Of a DNA stretch of 52,314 nucleotides, positions 24,637 to 32,639 are shown one piece after another. Source of the stretch: NORP309 sp964564165 (GTDB lineage: Bacteria; Pseudomonadota; Gammaproteobacteria; Xanthomonadales; Marinicellaceae). The stretch lies in the NCBI GenBank assembly GCA_964564165.1, contig CAZLZZ010000002.1, positions 1 through 52,314 on the forward strand, written 5' to 3'. The notes under the pieces were generated by a model. That model did no database searches. It was not told the origin of the DNA and worked only from the letters and a program-made list of their open reading frames with translations. Each line of letters starts with the position of its first letter. The first letter of the stretch is position 1. Position numbers and translations under genes: made by a program.

Positions 24637-26688
24637 ATGAATAAACTTCAATCATTTTCTAAAGGTAAATGGCATACCGCTACAGATAATTTCAAACCCT
24701 GTTTTAACGCCTTAACCCGGCAACATATTTACGATATTTCTTCGGCTGGCTTGGATTATACCGGCATGTTGGATTATGCCAAAGACAAGGGCGGGAAAAC
24801 ATTGCGCAACATGACTTTCCATGAACGGGCCTTGATGTTAAAAGAGCTGGCTCTGTATTTGCTGGAGCGTAAAAAAGAGTTTTATCAGCTGTCTTTTTTA
24901 ACGGGTGCAACCAAGCTGGACTCGTGGATTGATATTGAGGGCGGGATTGGTACTTTGTTTGTTTATTCAGGCAAAGGCCGCAGGGAATTACCTGATCACA
25001 ATGTGTTTGTGGATGGCAACTTGGAGATGTTATCAGCCAGCGACCAATTCATTGGGCAACACATTTGTACCTCATTGCAAGGCACCGCCGTACACATCAA
25101 TGCTTTTAACTTTCCGTGTTGGGGTATGCTGGAAAAATTGGCACCAACTTTATTGGCAGGGGTTCCTGCCATTGTGAAACCCGCATCTAATACTGCTTTT
25201 TTAACCGAGCACATGTTTCGAGCCATGATTGAATCAAAAATACTGCCCGAGGGGGCGATACAATTGATTTGTGGTTCAACCGGTGATTTGTTGCAAAATT
25301 TAGATTGTCAAGATGCGGTAGCATTTACGGGCTCTGCAACCACTGGTCAGTATTTAAAATCTTTTGAAAACATCACCAAAAACTCGGTTCGGTTTACTAT
25401 GGAAGCCGATTCCTTGAACTGTTCAATCCTTACGCCTGACACCAAGGTTGATTCACCTGAGTTTACTTTTTATGTCAAAGAAGTGGTCAGAGAAATGACA
25501 GTTAAATGTGGGCAAAAATGTACCGCTATTCGCCGAGCGATTGTTCCCAGAGAGTTAATGTCTCCAGTTGCCGATGCCATAAGTTTAAGACTTTCAAGAA
25601 TCAAAATTGGCGACCCACAAGCACAAGGAGTGAAAATGGGCCCACTTGCCAGTGAAGATCAGCGTATCGAAGTAAGAGAACGGGTACAGCAACTATCCAA
25701 CTATGCACAGTTGGTTTATGGCGACCCAAACCATGTTGAGACCATTGGTGCAGATGCACAGGCTGGCGCATTTATCAATCCGATGTTGTTGGTCTGTGAC
25801 AATCCTTTGGAAAATACGGAAGTTCATGACATAGAAGCCTTCGGACCTGTTAGTACCTTAATGCCTTATGACTCACTCCAAGAAGCAGCACAATTGGCGA
25901 ATATGGGTAAAGGTTCTTTGGTCGGGTCTATCTTTGGCTGCGATGATGAAATAGTTACAGAATTGGTCATGAATACGGCCAGCTTTCATGGAAGAATGGT
26001 GTTGATTAACCGCGACAGTGCTGAATTTTCAACGGGTCATGGTTCGCCATTACCACACATGACCCATGGCGGCCCAGGGCGCGCTGGAGGTGGCGAGGAA
26101 ATGGGTGGAATTCGCGGGGTTATGCATTATATGCAACGAACGGCCTTGCAAGGATCACCAACCACTATTAGTAAAATTTGCAATAAATTCATTGGAAATG
26201 CCAAAACCACCCAAGCACCAAAGCATCCTTTTAGGTTACATTATGAAGAATTAGAAATCGGTCAAACATTGATTTCAGAATCAAGGACTATCACACTTGA
26301 TGACATTGAAAAATTTGCTGAATTAAGTGGTGATAAATTTTATGCGCACATGGATGAAAAAGCGGCAGCTGAAAATCCATTTTTTGATGGGCGAGTAGCA
26401 CATGGTTACTTTATTGTTTCTATGGCAGCGGGTTTATTTGTAGAGCCCTCCCCGGGCCCTGTATTGGCCAATTATGGTTTAGATGATTTGCGTTTCACTG
26501 AGCCGGTTTACCCTGGTGATGATTTAACCGTTAGGTTGACCTGTAAACAAAAATCATACCGACGTAGCAAAGGTTATGGAGAAGTGCGTTGGGATATTGC
26601 TATCAGTAATCAAGAAGATGTGGTGGTTGCTGCTTATGATATTTTGACCATGGTGGCCTCTAATGTAGAAGAGTTTTGTGATGATTAG
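24637..26688 (+). CDS. paaZ: Bifunctional aldehyde dehydrogenase / enoyl-CoA hydratase (PaaZ-like)
   Basis: A protein of 683 residues. N-terminal aldehyde dehydrogenase (about 1-520) with FTGSATTG, catalytic Glu256 (MEADSLN) and Cys295 (GQKCTA); C-terminal MaoC-like hydratase (about 530-683) with Asp566 and His571 in SGDKFYAHMD. PaaZ opens oxepin-CoA and oxidises the aldehyde in phenylacetate breakdown. Both active sites are complete. No other paa gene is in the window, so its true substrate is open; a fatty or aromatic CoA pathway is possible. The next gene overlaps its end by 8 bases. Confidence 0.93.
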   Translation: MNKLQSFSKGKWHTATDNFKPCFNALTRQHIYDISSAGLDYTGMLDYAKDKGGKTLRNMTFHERALMLKELALYLLERKKEFYQLSFLTGATKLDSWIDIEGGIGTLFVYSGKGRRELPDHNVFVDGNLEMLSASDQFIGQHICTSLQGTAVHINAFNFPCWGMLEKLAPTLLAGVPAIVKPASNTAFLTEHMFRAMIESKILPEGAIQLICGSTGDLLQNLDCQDAVAFTGSATTGQYLKSFENITKNSVRFTMEADSLNCSILTPDTKVDSPEFTFYVKEVVREMTVKCGQKCTAIRRAIVPRELMSPVADAISLRLSRIKIGDPQAQGVKMGPLASEDQRIEVRERVQQLSNYAQLVYGDPNHVETIGADAQAGAFINPMLLVCDNPLENTEVHDIEAFGPVSTLMPYDSLQEAAQLANMGKGSLVGSIFGCDDEIVTELVMNTASFHGRMVLINRDSAEFSTGHGSPLPHMTHGGPGRAGGGEEMGGIRGVMHYMQRTALQGSPTTISKICNKFIGNAKTTQAPKHPFRLHYEELEIGQTLISESRTITLDDIEKFAELSGDKFYAHMDEKAAAENPFFDGRVAHGYFIVSMAAGLFVEPSPGPVLANYGLDDLRFTEPVYPGDDLTVRLTCKQKSYRRSKGYGEVRWDIAISNQEDVVVAAYDILTMVASNVEEFCDD

Positions 26689-27241
26689 AGGTTTTTTCAA
26701 GCTCTGTTTGAATATTTTTGGTTGGAAAATAATCAACAATATTCCTGATGCTAAGCGTTATGTGATAATCGCGGCACCTCATACTAGCAATTGGGATTTC
26801 CCTTTGGGTATTTTCTATATCCTGTCTTCGGGGGTGCCTTTTCGCTATATGGGCAAAGATGCTTTATTTAAATGGCCACAAAAATACTTGTTCCAAGCCT
26901 TAGGCGGATTTCCAGTAGACAGAAACAACCAAACGAAATTCACCACCAAAATGGCACAATATATAAACTCCCAAGATAAAGTTGCACTGGCATTGGCGCC
27001 TGAGGGCACAAGGTCAAACAGTAAATATTGGAGAACTGGGTTTTATTATATTGCCCTTGAAGCCAAAGTGCCCGTAGCATTAGCAGTACTTGATTATGGA
27101 AAAAGAGAAGTGGGCATAAAAGACATGTTTGTACCCACTGGAAATATTGAGGCTGATATGGAAATCATTCGTGAGTTTTATCAAGACATAAAAGGCAAGC
27201 ACCCAAAAAAACAAGGGCCAATACAGCTCAAGCCAAAGTGA
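26681..27241 (+). CDS. PlsC-like 1-acylglycerol-3-phosphate acyltransferase family protein
   Basis: A protein of 186 residues from ATG 26681 (a GTG lies one codon before). It has the acyltransferase HX4D motif HTSNWD (34-39) and the substrate motif APEGTRS (106-112), typical of the PlsC/LPLAT superfamily. It is shorter than E. coli PlsC (245) and resembles the small GTRS-type acyltransferases. It overlaps paaZ by 8 bases and its stop overlaps the start of the next gene, so it is co-translated with paaZ and the phosphopantetheinyl transferase. Confidence 0.87.
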   Translation: MIRGFFKLCLNIFGWKIINNIPDAKRYVIIAAPHTSNWDFPLGIFYILSSGVPFRYMGKDALFKWPQKYLFQALGGFPVDRNNQTKFTTKMAQYINSQDKVALALAPEGTRSNSKYWRTGFYYIALEAKVPVALAVLDYGKREVGIKDMFVPTGNIEADMEIIREFYQDIKGKHPKKQGPIQLKPK

Positions 27242-27798
27242 TTTATATACATATTTATGAGGTTCAGGATTACCCTAAAACCCGTCCTAAAATTTATTCT
27301 AAAAGGAAACTGACAGAAAACCTTGCGCATTATCTTGATATTGAACCAGCCGAATTAAATATACAGCGCAATAAAAATGGCAAGCCAGAGATACAAGGCA
27401 TAAATTTTTCTATTAGCCACAGTCACAATAGTGTGGTTCAGGCATTTGCCAAGACTGGCAAGATTGGCATTGATGTCGAGCACATAAATAGCACGAGAAG
27501 GCATTTACAAATCGCCCAAAGGTATTTTCACCCAAATGAATATCGGTATTTAAAAGCAAAACCTCCAGCAGATATGATTGTCGCTTTTTATAATCTATGG
27601 ACGGCAAAAGAAGCAATTTGTAAGGCACAGGGTGGGAGGCTGTGGTATTATTTGGCCGACAATTATTTAACCAGTAATAACACCATGGCGAGAACAGTTA
27701 AAGGGCTAAACTTATTTAACCCTAGTAAAATACCAGGATTTTCTTTAACAATTGCCACGGCAGGTAAAAGCCGTGATGTGGTAATTATTAATGAATAA
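27238..27798 (+). CDS. 4'-phosphopantetheinyl transferase (Sfp superfamily)
   Basis: A protein of 186 residues with a GTG start that overlaps the previous stop (GTGA). Motifs: FSISHSHN (57-64), the magnesium-binding GIDVEHI (Asp79, Glu81) and WTAKEA (121-126). Such enzymes load carrier proteins of fatty acid, polyketide or peptide synthases with phosphopantetheine. No synthase is nearby. With the acyltransferase and paaZ it suggests a lipid-related unit, but this could also be the cell's only general enzyme. Confidence 0.9.
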   Translation: MIYIHIYEVQDYPKTRPKIYSKRKLTENLAHYLDIEPAELNIQRNKNGKPEIQGINFSISHSHNSVVQAFAKTGKIGIDVEHINSTRRHLQIAQRYFHPNEYRYLKAKPPADMIVAFYNLWTAKEAICKAQGGRLWYYLADNYLTSNNTMARTVKGLNLFNPSKIPGFSLTIATAGKSRDVVIINE

Positions 27799-27832
27799 GC
27801 TATAATGAATAAGCTATAATGAATAAGCTATT
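27791..27832. repeat. 14-bp unit repeated three times at a gene junction
   Basis: ATGAATAAGCTATA occurs at 27791, 27805 and (last base changed) 27819. The first copy contains the stop of the phosphopantetheinyl transferase, the third the start of the phospholipase D lipoprotein. Each unit offers an ATG, in three different frames; the ATG at 27819 is the true start. Units two and three also create TATAAT at their junctions. Confidence 0.95.
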
Positions 27833-29558
27833 CCTCCTCTTTTTGTATTTATCGGTGTTAGTTGCTTGTCACCCCAGTTCTGAGCTTATTCGTAAAGTTG
27901 ATGAATTGACTTATATAAAAAAAGACAAATCATTGAACTGCCCTGCTGAAGATATTACCCATTGTGCAATTGACACACCTTTATTGGACTTATACAGTAA
28001 CTCACTGATTACAGGCAAAGATTATGTCGGGCTATTAGAAAAAGGAGATGATTCTTTGTTGGTTCGTTTGCATTTAATCAAGGCAGCACAAACCAGTATT
28101 GACATTCAAACCTTTATCTGGGTAAATGACGAGTCAAGTCATCTGGTCTTAGCTGAGTTATTTGCAGCTGCAAAACGAGGGGTTAGAGTAAACATTATTA
28201 TCGACCAGTTGTTTTCTATGGGTGATACCTTGTTTTTGGCTGAATTAGCAACACTGCATGAAAATTTCAATATTCGCCTGTTTAACCCTGTTTTCAATGA
28301 GGCACATACTTCTGCTTTTGATTTTGTTGGTGCGATTGCTTGTTGTTTATACCGTCTAAATCGCAGAATGCACAATAAATTATTTTTGGTTGATGGCAAA
28401 TATGGTATCACGGGTGGCAGGAATTACAGTGATAGATATTTTGATTGGGATACAGTATTTAACTACAGGGATCGAGATGCACTGGCAATTGGAGCAACTG
28501 TGGCGAAACAAATGAAAAACTCTTTTTATGAATTTTGGGAATCCAAATGGGTTGTACCTCTCGAAAACTTAGATGATGTGGTTTATAAAATATTAAACAA
28601 TCAAGCAACAAACTCTAACTGGTTAATTGCTTACAAGCCAAGAGCCAGCAAGCTGAATCTGTTGGCTTATAGTTTTAATTCAATCAAGAAAAAATTTGTA
28701 GATACTGCTATTGCGGTAGACAGTGTTGAGTACTTTAGTGATTCTCCCGCTACATTGTTCACTAAAAACAGGACAAGTAAAAAACAGTATAAGCAAATGA
28801 GCTTGAAGATCAAAGAATTGATATTATCAGCAGATAAAAGCCTATTGTTGCAAACTCCCTATTTGGTTTTAAGTCGCAAAGCTTACAAGGCGTTAAAATC
28901 GTTACACAAGCAAAAACCAGAAGTAAGAATTACCGTATCAACCAACAGCCTGTCTTCAACAGATGCCTACTATGTTTATGCTATTTCATTTAAGCAGAAA
29001 AAAAAGTACCTAAAAAATCTTGGGTTAACCATATATGAATATAAACATAACCCAAAATATAAGGAGACAATGTTTGGTGATGTTGGAGACAGTAAAACAA
29101 AATTTGGGCTGCATTCTAAATCGATAGTCATTGACGGGGAAACCTCGTTAATCGGCTCGCATAATTTTGATCATCGATCAGATGTCTTGAATACTGAATC
29201 AGGGCTAATTATTCAATCCTCTGAATTAGCACAAGCATTAACCCGATATATCCAAACAGATATGCTGCCCGAAAACTCTTGGATTATCGCTCCAAACAAA
29301 AAAATACCAATATTGAGCTTTTTTAGTGGTATGATTGCGTCTGTATCCCGATCACTGCCGACGTTAGATATTTGGCCGTTTCGATATTCAAGCAGCTTCC
29401 AGTTAAAACCTGGGAAAGATGCAGTTGATATTTACCACAAAGACTTTTATGAAAATTATGAAAACGTGGGTAGTTTTCCAGGGGTTAATTTGTCATTAAA
29501 ACAAATACAAACCCTTATAATCAGTGCTTTTGCTGGGTTTGCAGAGCCATTTATGTAG
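27819..29558 (+). CDS. Phospholipase D / cardiolipin synthase family lipoprotein
   Basis: A protein of 579 residues with a lipoprotein signal (LFLLFLYLSVLVAC, Cys17). Two HKD motifs: HNKLFLVDG (His185, Lys187, Asp192) and HSKSIVIDG (near residue 432) followed by GSHNFDHRSD. This is the two-domain phospholipase D fold. It is exported, unlike cytoplasmic cardiolipin synthases, and may trim or remodel envelope phospholipids. It lies 20 bases after the phosphopantetheinyl transferase. Confidence 0.9.
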   Translation: MNKLFLLFLYLSVLVACHPSSELIRKVDELTYIKKDKSLNCPAEDITHCAIDTPLLDLYSNSLITGKDYVGLLEKGDDSLLVRLHLIKAAQTSIDIQTFIWVNDESSHLVLAELFAAAKRGVRVNIIIDQLFSMGDTLFLAELATLHENFNIRLFNPVFNEAHTSAFDFVGAIACCLYRLNRRMHNKLFLVDGKYGITGGRNYSDRYFDWDTVFNYRDRDALAIGATVAKQMKNSFYEFWESKWVVPLENLDDVVYKILNNQATNSNWLIAYKPRASKLNLLAYSFNSIKKKFVDTAIAVDSVEYFSDSPATLFTKNRTSKKQYKQMSLKIKELILSADKSLLLQTPYLVLSRKAYKALKSLHKQKPEVRITVSTNSLSSTDAYYVYAISFKQKKKYLKNLGLTIYEYKHNPKYKETMFGDVGDSKTKFGLHSKSIVIDGETSLIGSHNFDHRSDVLNTESGLIIQSSELAQALTRYIQTDMLPENSWIIAPNKKIPILSFFSGMIASVSRSLPTLDIWPFRYSSSFQLKPGKDAVDIYHKDFYENYENVGSFPGVNLSLKQIQTLIISAFAGFAEPFM

Positions 29559-29593
29559 AAATAACGACTTTAAATGCAGAGGTTGCATAAGAA

Positions 29594-30925
29594 ATGAAAA
29601 ACAAAATAATAGGCCTGTTGATAGTATTGATAGTGTTATCAATCTACCCGACGTGGCGGTATTTCAACAATGCCAACGTATTGGCCAATGCCATATTTGA
29701 GCATGCTTCTGGATTAGGAGAGTGGTCGCATGGTTCGGTTAATACCAGTCTTGATGGGAAAATAACCATACGGAACATTTCATTCTCGCCCAAGAATTAC
29801 ACCCAAGGTTATGAAATAGAAAGCATCAGCATGTCAGTAGAGCCGATGTTCTTATTACAAACCAGTGCCCAGAAACTCGAATACCTGTTGCCAGAAGCCA
29901 TGTCTATCTCCATCAATGGTGCCGTATTAAACTCAAAAAGTACTGATATTAATGCCTTGTTAAGAAACGACAGCTTGTGGATGTTATTAGCAGGTTATGC
30001 AGGAAGTTTTGGCTGTGCGCGCGAATCTTATACTTCTTTTGACAAGGACACTTGGAATGATATTTTAAGTAACGAGCAAATTTATAATGTGGATCTGTTT
30101 TATTCTAGACAGCAAAATGGCAGCATAGATGTTGACTTAGTTCTAGATGCAGAGAATTTATTTTCAAGTACTTGGTCAAGCAATTTAAAATCCAGTTACA
30201 AAGACAAGCAGATTATCACCAGCGAATTAATCGTAGATAAACTCTTTTATAATTACTTAGATAATGGCTTTAATCAAGCAAGAAACGATGCCTGTAAAGA
30301 AAACTACAATGCTTCTTTTGCCACCTATAGACTGAGTTCAGCAAAACATGTTCAAAGATACTTGCGCACCTATTTTTCCAAAGAATTGCCTGAAGTATTG
30401 ATCAACTGGTATCAAAGAATGCTTGTTCCTGATGTTGAATACAATGCAATTATCACCCTGGATGAGCGTAAATTTTTAAGCGAGGTTTTTAGAACAGAAC
30501 AACGAATTCTTTTTGAAAATTCATTGGTAGAAATCGCTACTGCACAAGATGAATATTTGCCAGTTTCTTTGAAGAATATTGACTATACCAATATAGATCC
30601 TGAACTATTGAGAAAGGAAAACATAAAAAGGGAACAAGATGCGAAGAAAGCAAAAGCCAAAAAAGTTATCCAAAAAACAGACAAACGCAAGCCAAAAATT
30701 TTCAAAACTGGCAGAGCCAAAACAACAAAAATCATTGCAATATCGCAGTTAAGTACTGTTATAAATAAAAAAATAAGAATCAAAACAAAAAAAGGCAGGC
30801 CAATCACTGGTTATCTTAGATCAGTTACTTCAGACCACATATCTATTGAGTCTCGATACAAGACTGGCACTGCCAAGTTAAACATTTTAATTAAAAAAAT
30901 TGCAACTGCAGAAATAGTAAGATAA
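29594..30925 (+). CDS. Unknown membrane-anchored protein with a basic, Lsm-like C-terminal domain
   Basis: A protein of 443 residues. One N-terminal helix (about 4-22), a large outer part of mixed structure (about 25-340), then a very Lys-rich linker (about 345-380) and a compact end (about 388-443, KKIRIKTKKGRPITGYLRSVTSDHISIES) that reads like an Lsm/SH3-type beta barrel. I know no family with this order. It sits 36 bases after the phospholipase D gene and 21 bases before the ABC permease gene. Confidence 0.7.
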   Translation: MKNKIIGLLIVLIVLSIYPTWRYFNNANVLANAIFEHASGLGEWSHGSVNTSLDGKITIRNISFSPKNYTQGYEIESISMSVEPMFLLQTSAQKLEYLLPEAMSISINGAVLNSKSTDINALLRNDSLWMLLAGYAGSFGCARESYTSFDKDTWNDILSNEQIYNVDLFYSRQQNGSIDVDLVLDAENLFSSTWSSNLKSSYKDKQIITSELIVDKLFYNYLDNGFNQARNDACKENYNASFATYRLSSAKHVQRYLRTYFSKELPEVLINWYQRMLVPDVEYNAIITLDERKFLSEVFRTEQRILFENSLVEIATAQDEYLPVSLKNIDYTNIDPELLRKENIKREQDAKKAKAKKVIQKTDKRKPKIFKTGRAKTTKIIAISQLSTVINKKIRIKTKKGRPITGYLRSVTSDHISIESRYKTGTAKLNILIKKIATAEIVR

Positions 30926-30946
30926 TTAAATTTCGACCTACGAATT

Positions 30947-31918
30947 GTGAAAAATAGCCACAATTATACTTACAGGCTTATTCCAATACTCATCGTTGTA
31001 TTGATTTTAAGCATACTTACCGCATTGTCTTTTGGAAGTCAGAGCGTTTCATTTATGGAACTTTTTAGCAACCAGTCCAATCAGTTAAAAGACATTGTAA
31101 TGTCAATACGATTGCCTAGAATCATCAACGCAATTACCGTGGGTGCTTTGTTGTCCATAGCGGGTTTGATGATTCAAAATCTGGTCAAAAACCCATTGGC
31201 CGACCCTTATATCCTTGGTCTTTCTGGTGCCTCTGCAAGTATTCAATTGTTGATTATTGCTTCAGGAATAATCGTGCCTTTTGGTTTGTTTGTGTTTGCT
31301 GGTTTTTGCGCCGCATTGCTGTCCATGCTGTTGCTGATTAAAATATCATCAAAAAAACGACTCAATACCCAAACGCTATTACTCAGTGGCGTGGTCATCG
31401 CTTTTGCTTATGGGGCAATAATCAGTTTAATCCTAACCTTAAGCCCGCTTTCCACAACCAAGCCCATGTTGTTCTGGTTAATGGGTGATTTGTCCTTCTC
31501 GCAAACATCTCTCTATCCTATTTTATTGCTAATTGTTGGCATGTTATGGGCGTATAAATACCACAAAGAATTGGACTTAATTGCCCGTGGTGAGTTCTTT
31601 GCTCAAAAATCAGGTGTAGATACAAAAAAAATCAACATGATATTGCTCATTACTACTTCTATTTTTACTGCCGTTGCTGTTAGCATGGCAGGAACCATTG
31701 GTTTTGTTGGTTTGGTCGTACCGCATATTGCCCGAATGCTGGTTGGCAATAGCCATGCGAAGTTAATACCGGTTAGCGCTCTGATTGGCGCCGTTGTCTT
31801 ATTGGTGGCTGATACAATTGCCAGAACAATTGTTGCACCCATTCAATTGCCGGTTGGGATTTTTACTGCTATATTTGGCGTGCCTATTTTTATTCTGTTG
31901 CAAAGAAGAACAAAATGA
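30947..31918 (+). CDS. FecCD/BtuC-family ABC transporter permease
   Basis: A protein of 323 residues starting with GTG. Multi-pass membrane protein with family blocks RLPRIINAITVGALLSIAGLMIQN, NPLADPYILG and GTIGFVGLVVPHIARMLVG (coupling helix). The family moves iron-siderophore, haem or cobalamin. The ATPase gene follows with a 4-base overlap, but no substrate-binding protein gene is nearby, so the substrate cannot be told. Confidence 0.92.
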   Translation: MKNSHNYTYRLIPILIVVLILSILTALSFGSQSVSFMELFSNQSNQLKDIVMSIRLPRIINAITVGALLSIAGLMIQNLVKNPLADPYILGLSGASASIQLLIIASGIIVPFGLFVFAGFCAALLSMLLLIKISSKKRLNTQTLLLSGVVIAFAYGAIISLILTLSPLSTTKPMLFWLMGDLSFSQTSLYPILLLIVGMLWAYKYHKELDLIARGEFFAQKSGVDTKKINMILLITTSIFTAVAVSMAGTIGFVGLVVPHIARMLVGNSHAKLIPVSALIGAVVLLVADTIARTIVAPIQLPVGIFTAIFGVPIFILLQRRTK

Positions 31919-32634
31919 TTGCTGTACGCGAATTTAGCCTAAAAAACAAACAAAGAACCCTGATTTCAAATCTCAACATTAACTTCAAACAAGGAGAACA
32001 ATGGGCAATAATCGGGAAAAATGGCACGGGCAAAACCACACTATTAAATACCTTGGCTGGATTTGCGACTTATCAACAAGGTTGTATCACAATTGACGAA
32101 AAAGAAATTAGCACGCTTGACTCTTTATCAAAAGCACAAAAAATAGCTTTCTTGCCACAGTTATTAGAGGCGGGTTTGGACTGCACGGTAAAACAATCCA
32201 TTGCTTATGGCCGTTACCCTTGGCATAAAAACTCAGTTACAAAACAACAAGATTCTGACATTATCCAAACGGTTATAAAACAGATGCAATTGCAATCTAT
32301 ACAAGACAAAAGCATTCAGAAAATTTCTGGCGGTGAATTAAGAAAAGTCGAAATAGCAACAGTGCTAGCACAAGACAGCAAGATAATGATGTTAGATGAG
32401 CCACTTAATCACCTAGATGTTTCCATGCGCTACCATTTGATGGAACACTTGCAGACACTAATTGAAAATAAACTAATCATTATCGTGACACATGATATAC
32501 AATATGTACAACAATACTGTACCCATGTGCTGATGTTACAAGAAAACACAGATGTGAAATTCGGCACTGCCTCAGAGATGATGACAAAAGACAATTTAAG
32601 CAACTACCTAGGGATACCTTTTAGGAAACTCTGA
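31915..32634 (+). CDS. FecE/BtuD-family ABC ATPase
   Basis: A protein of 239 residues with Walker A GKNGTGKTT (about 35-43), signature ISGGELRKVEIA, Walker B IMMLDEPLNHLD and the switch His in VTHDIQY. It pairs with the BtuC-like permease whose gene it overlaps by 4 bases. Iron-chelate or cobalamin import is likely for the family; no regulatory element such as a Fur box or B12 riboswitch is evident upstream. Confidence 0.92.
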   Translation: MIAVREFSLKNKQRTLISNLNINFKQGEQWAIIGKNGTGKTTLLNTLAGFATYQQGCITIDEKEISTLDSLSKAQKIAFLPQLLEAGLDCTVKQSIAYGRYPWHKNSVTKQQDSDIIQTVIKQMQLQSIQDKSIQKISGGELRKVEIATVLAQDSKIMMLDEPLNHLDVSMRYHLMEHLQTLIENKLIIIVTHDIQYVQQYCTHVLMLQENTDVKFGTASEMMTKDNLSNYLGIPFRKL

Positions 32635-32639
32635 TAATT

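Noticed and set aside
26066..26254. ORF inside paaZ in another frame
   Set aside because: The enclosing gene is firmly identified and the ORF has no own start signal.
27801..27820. The two TATAAT boxes in the 14-bp repeats as a promoter for the phospholipase gene
   Set aside because: No -35-like hexamer lies 16-18 bases upstream of either box, so I list it only as a repeat.
30925..30947. A B12 riboswitch or Fur box ahead of the ABC importer
   Set aside because: The gap is 21 bases with neither motif.
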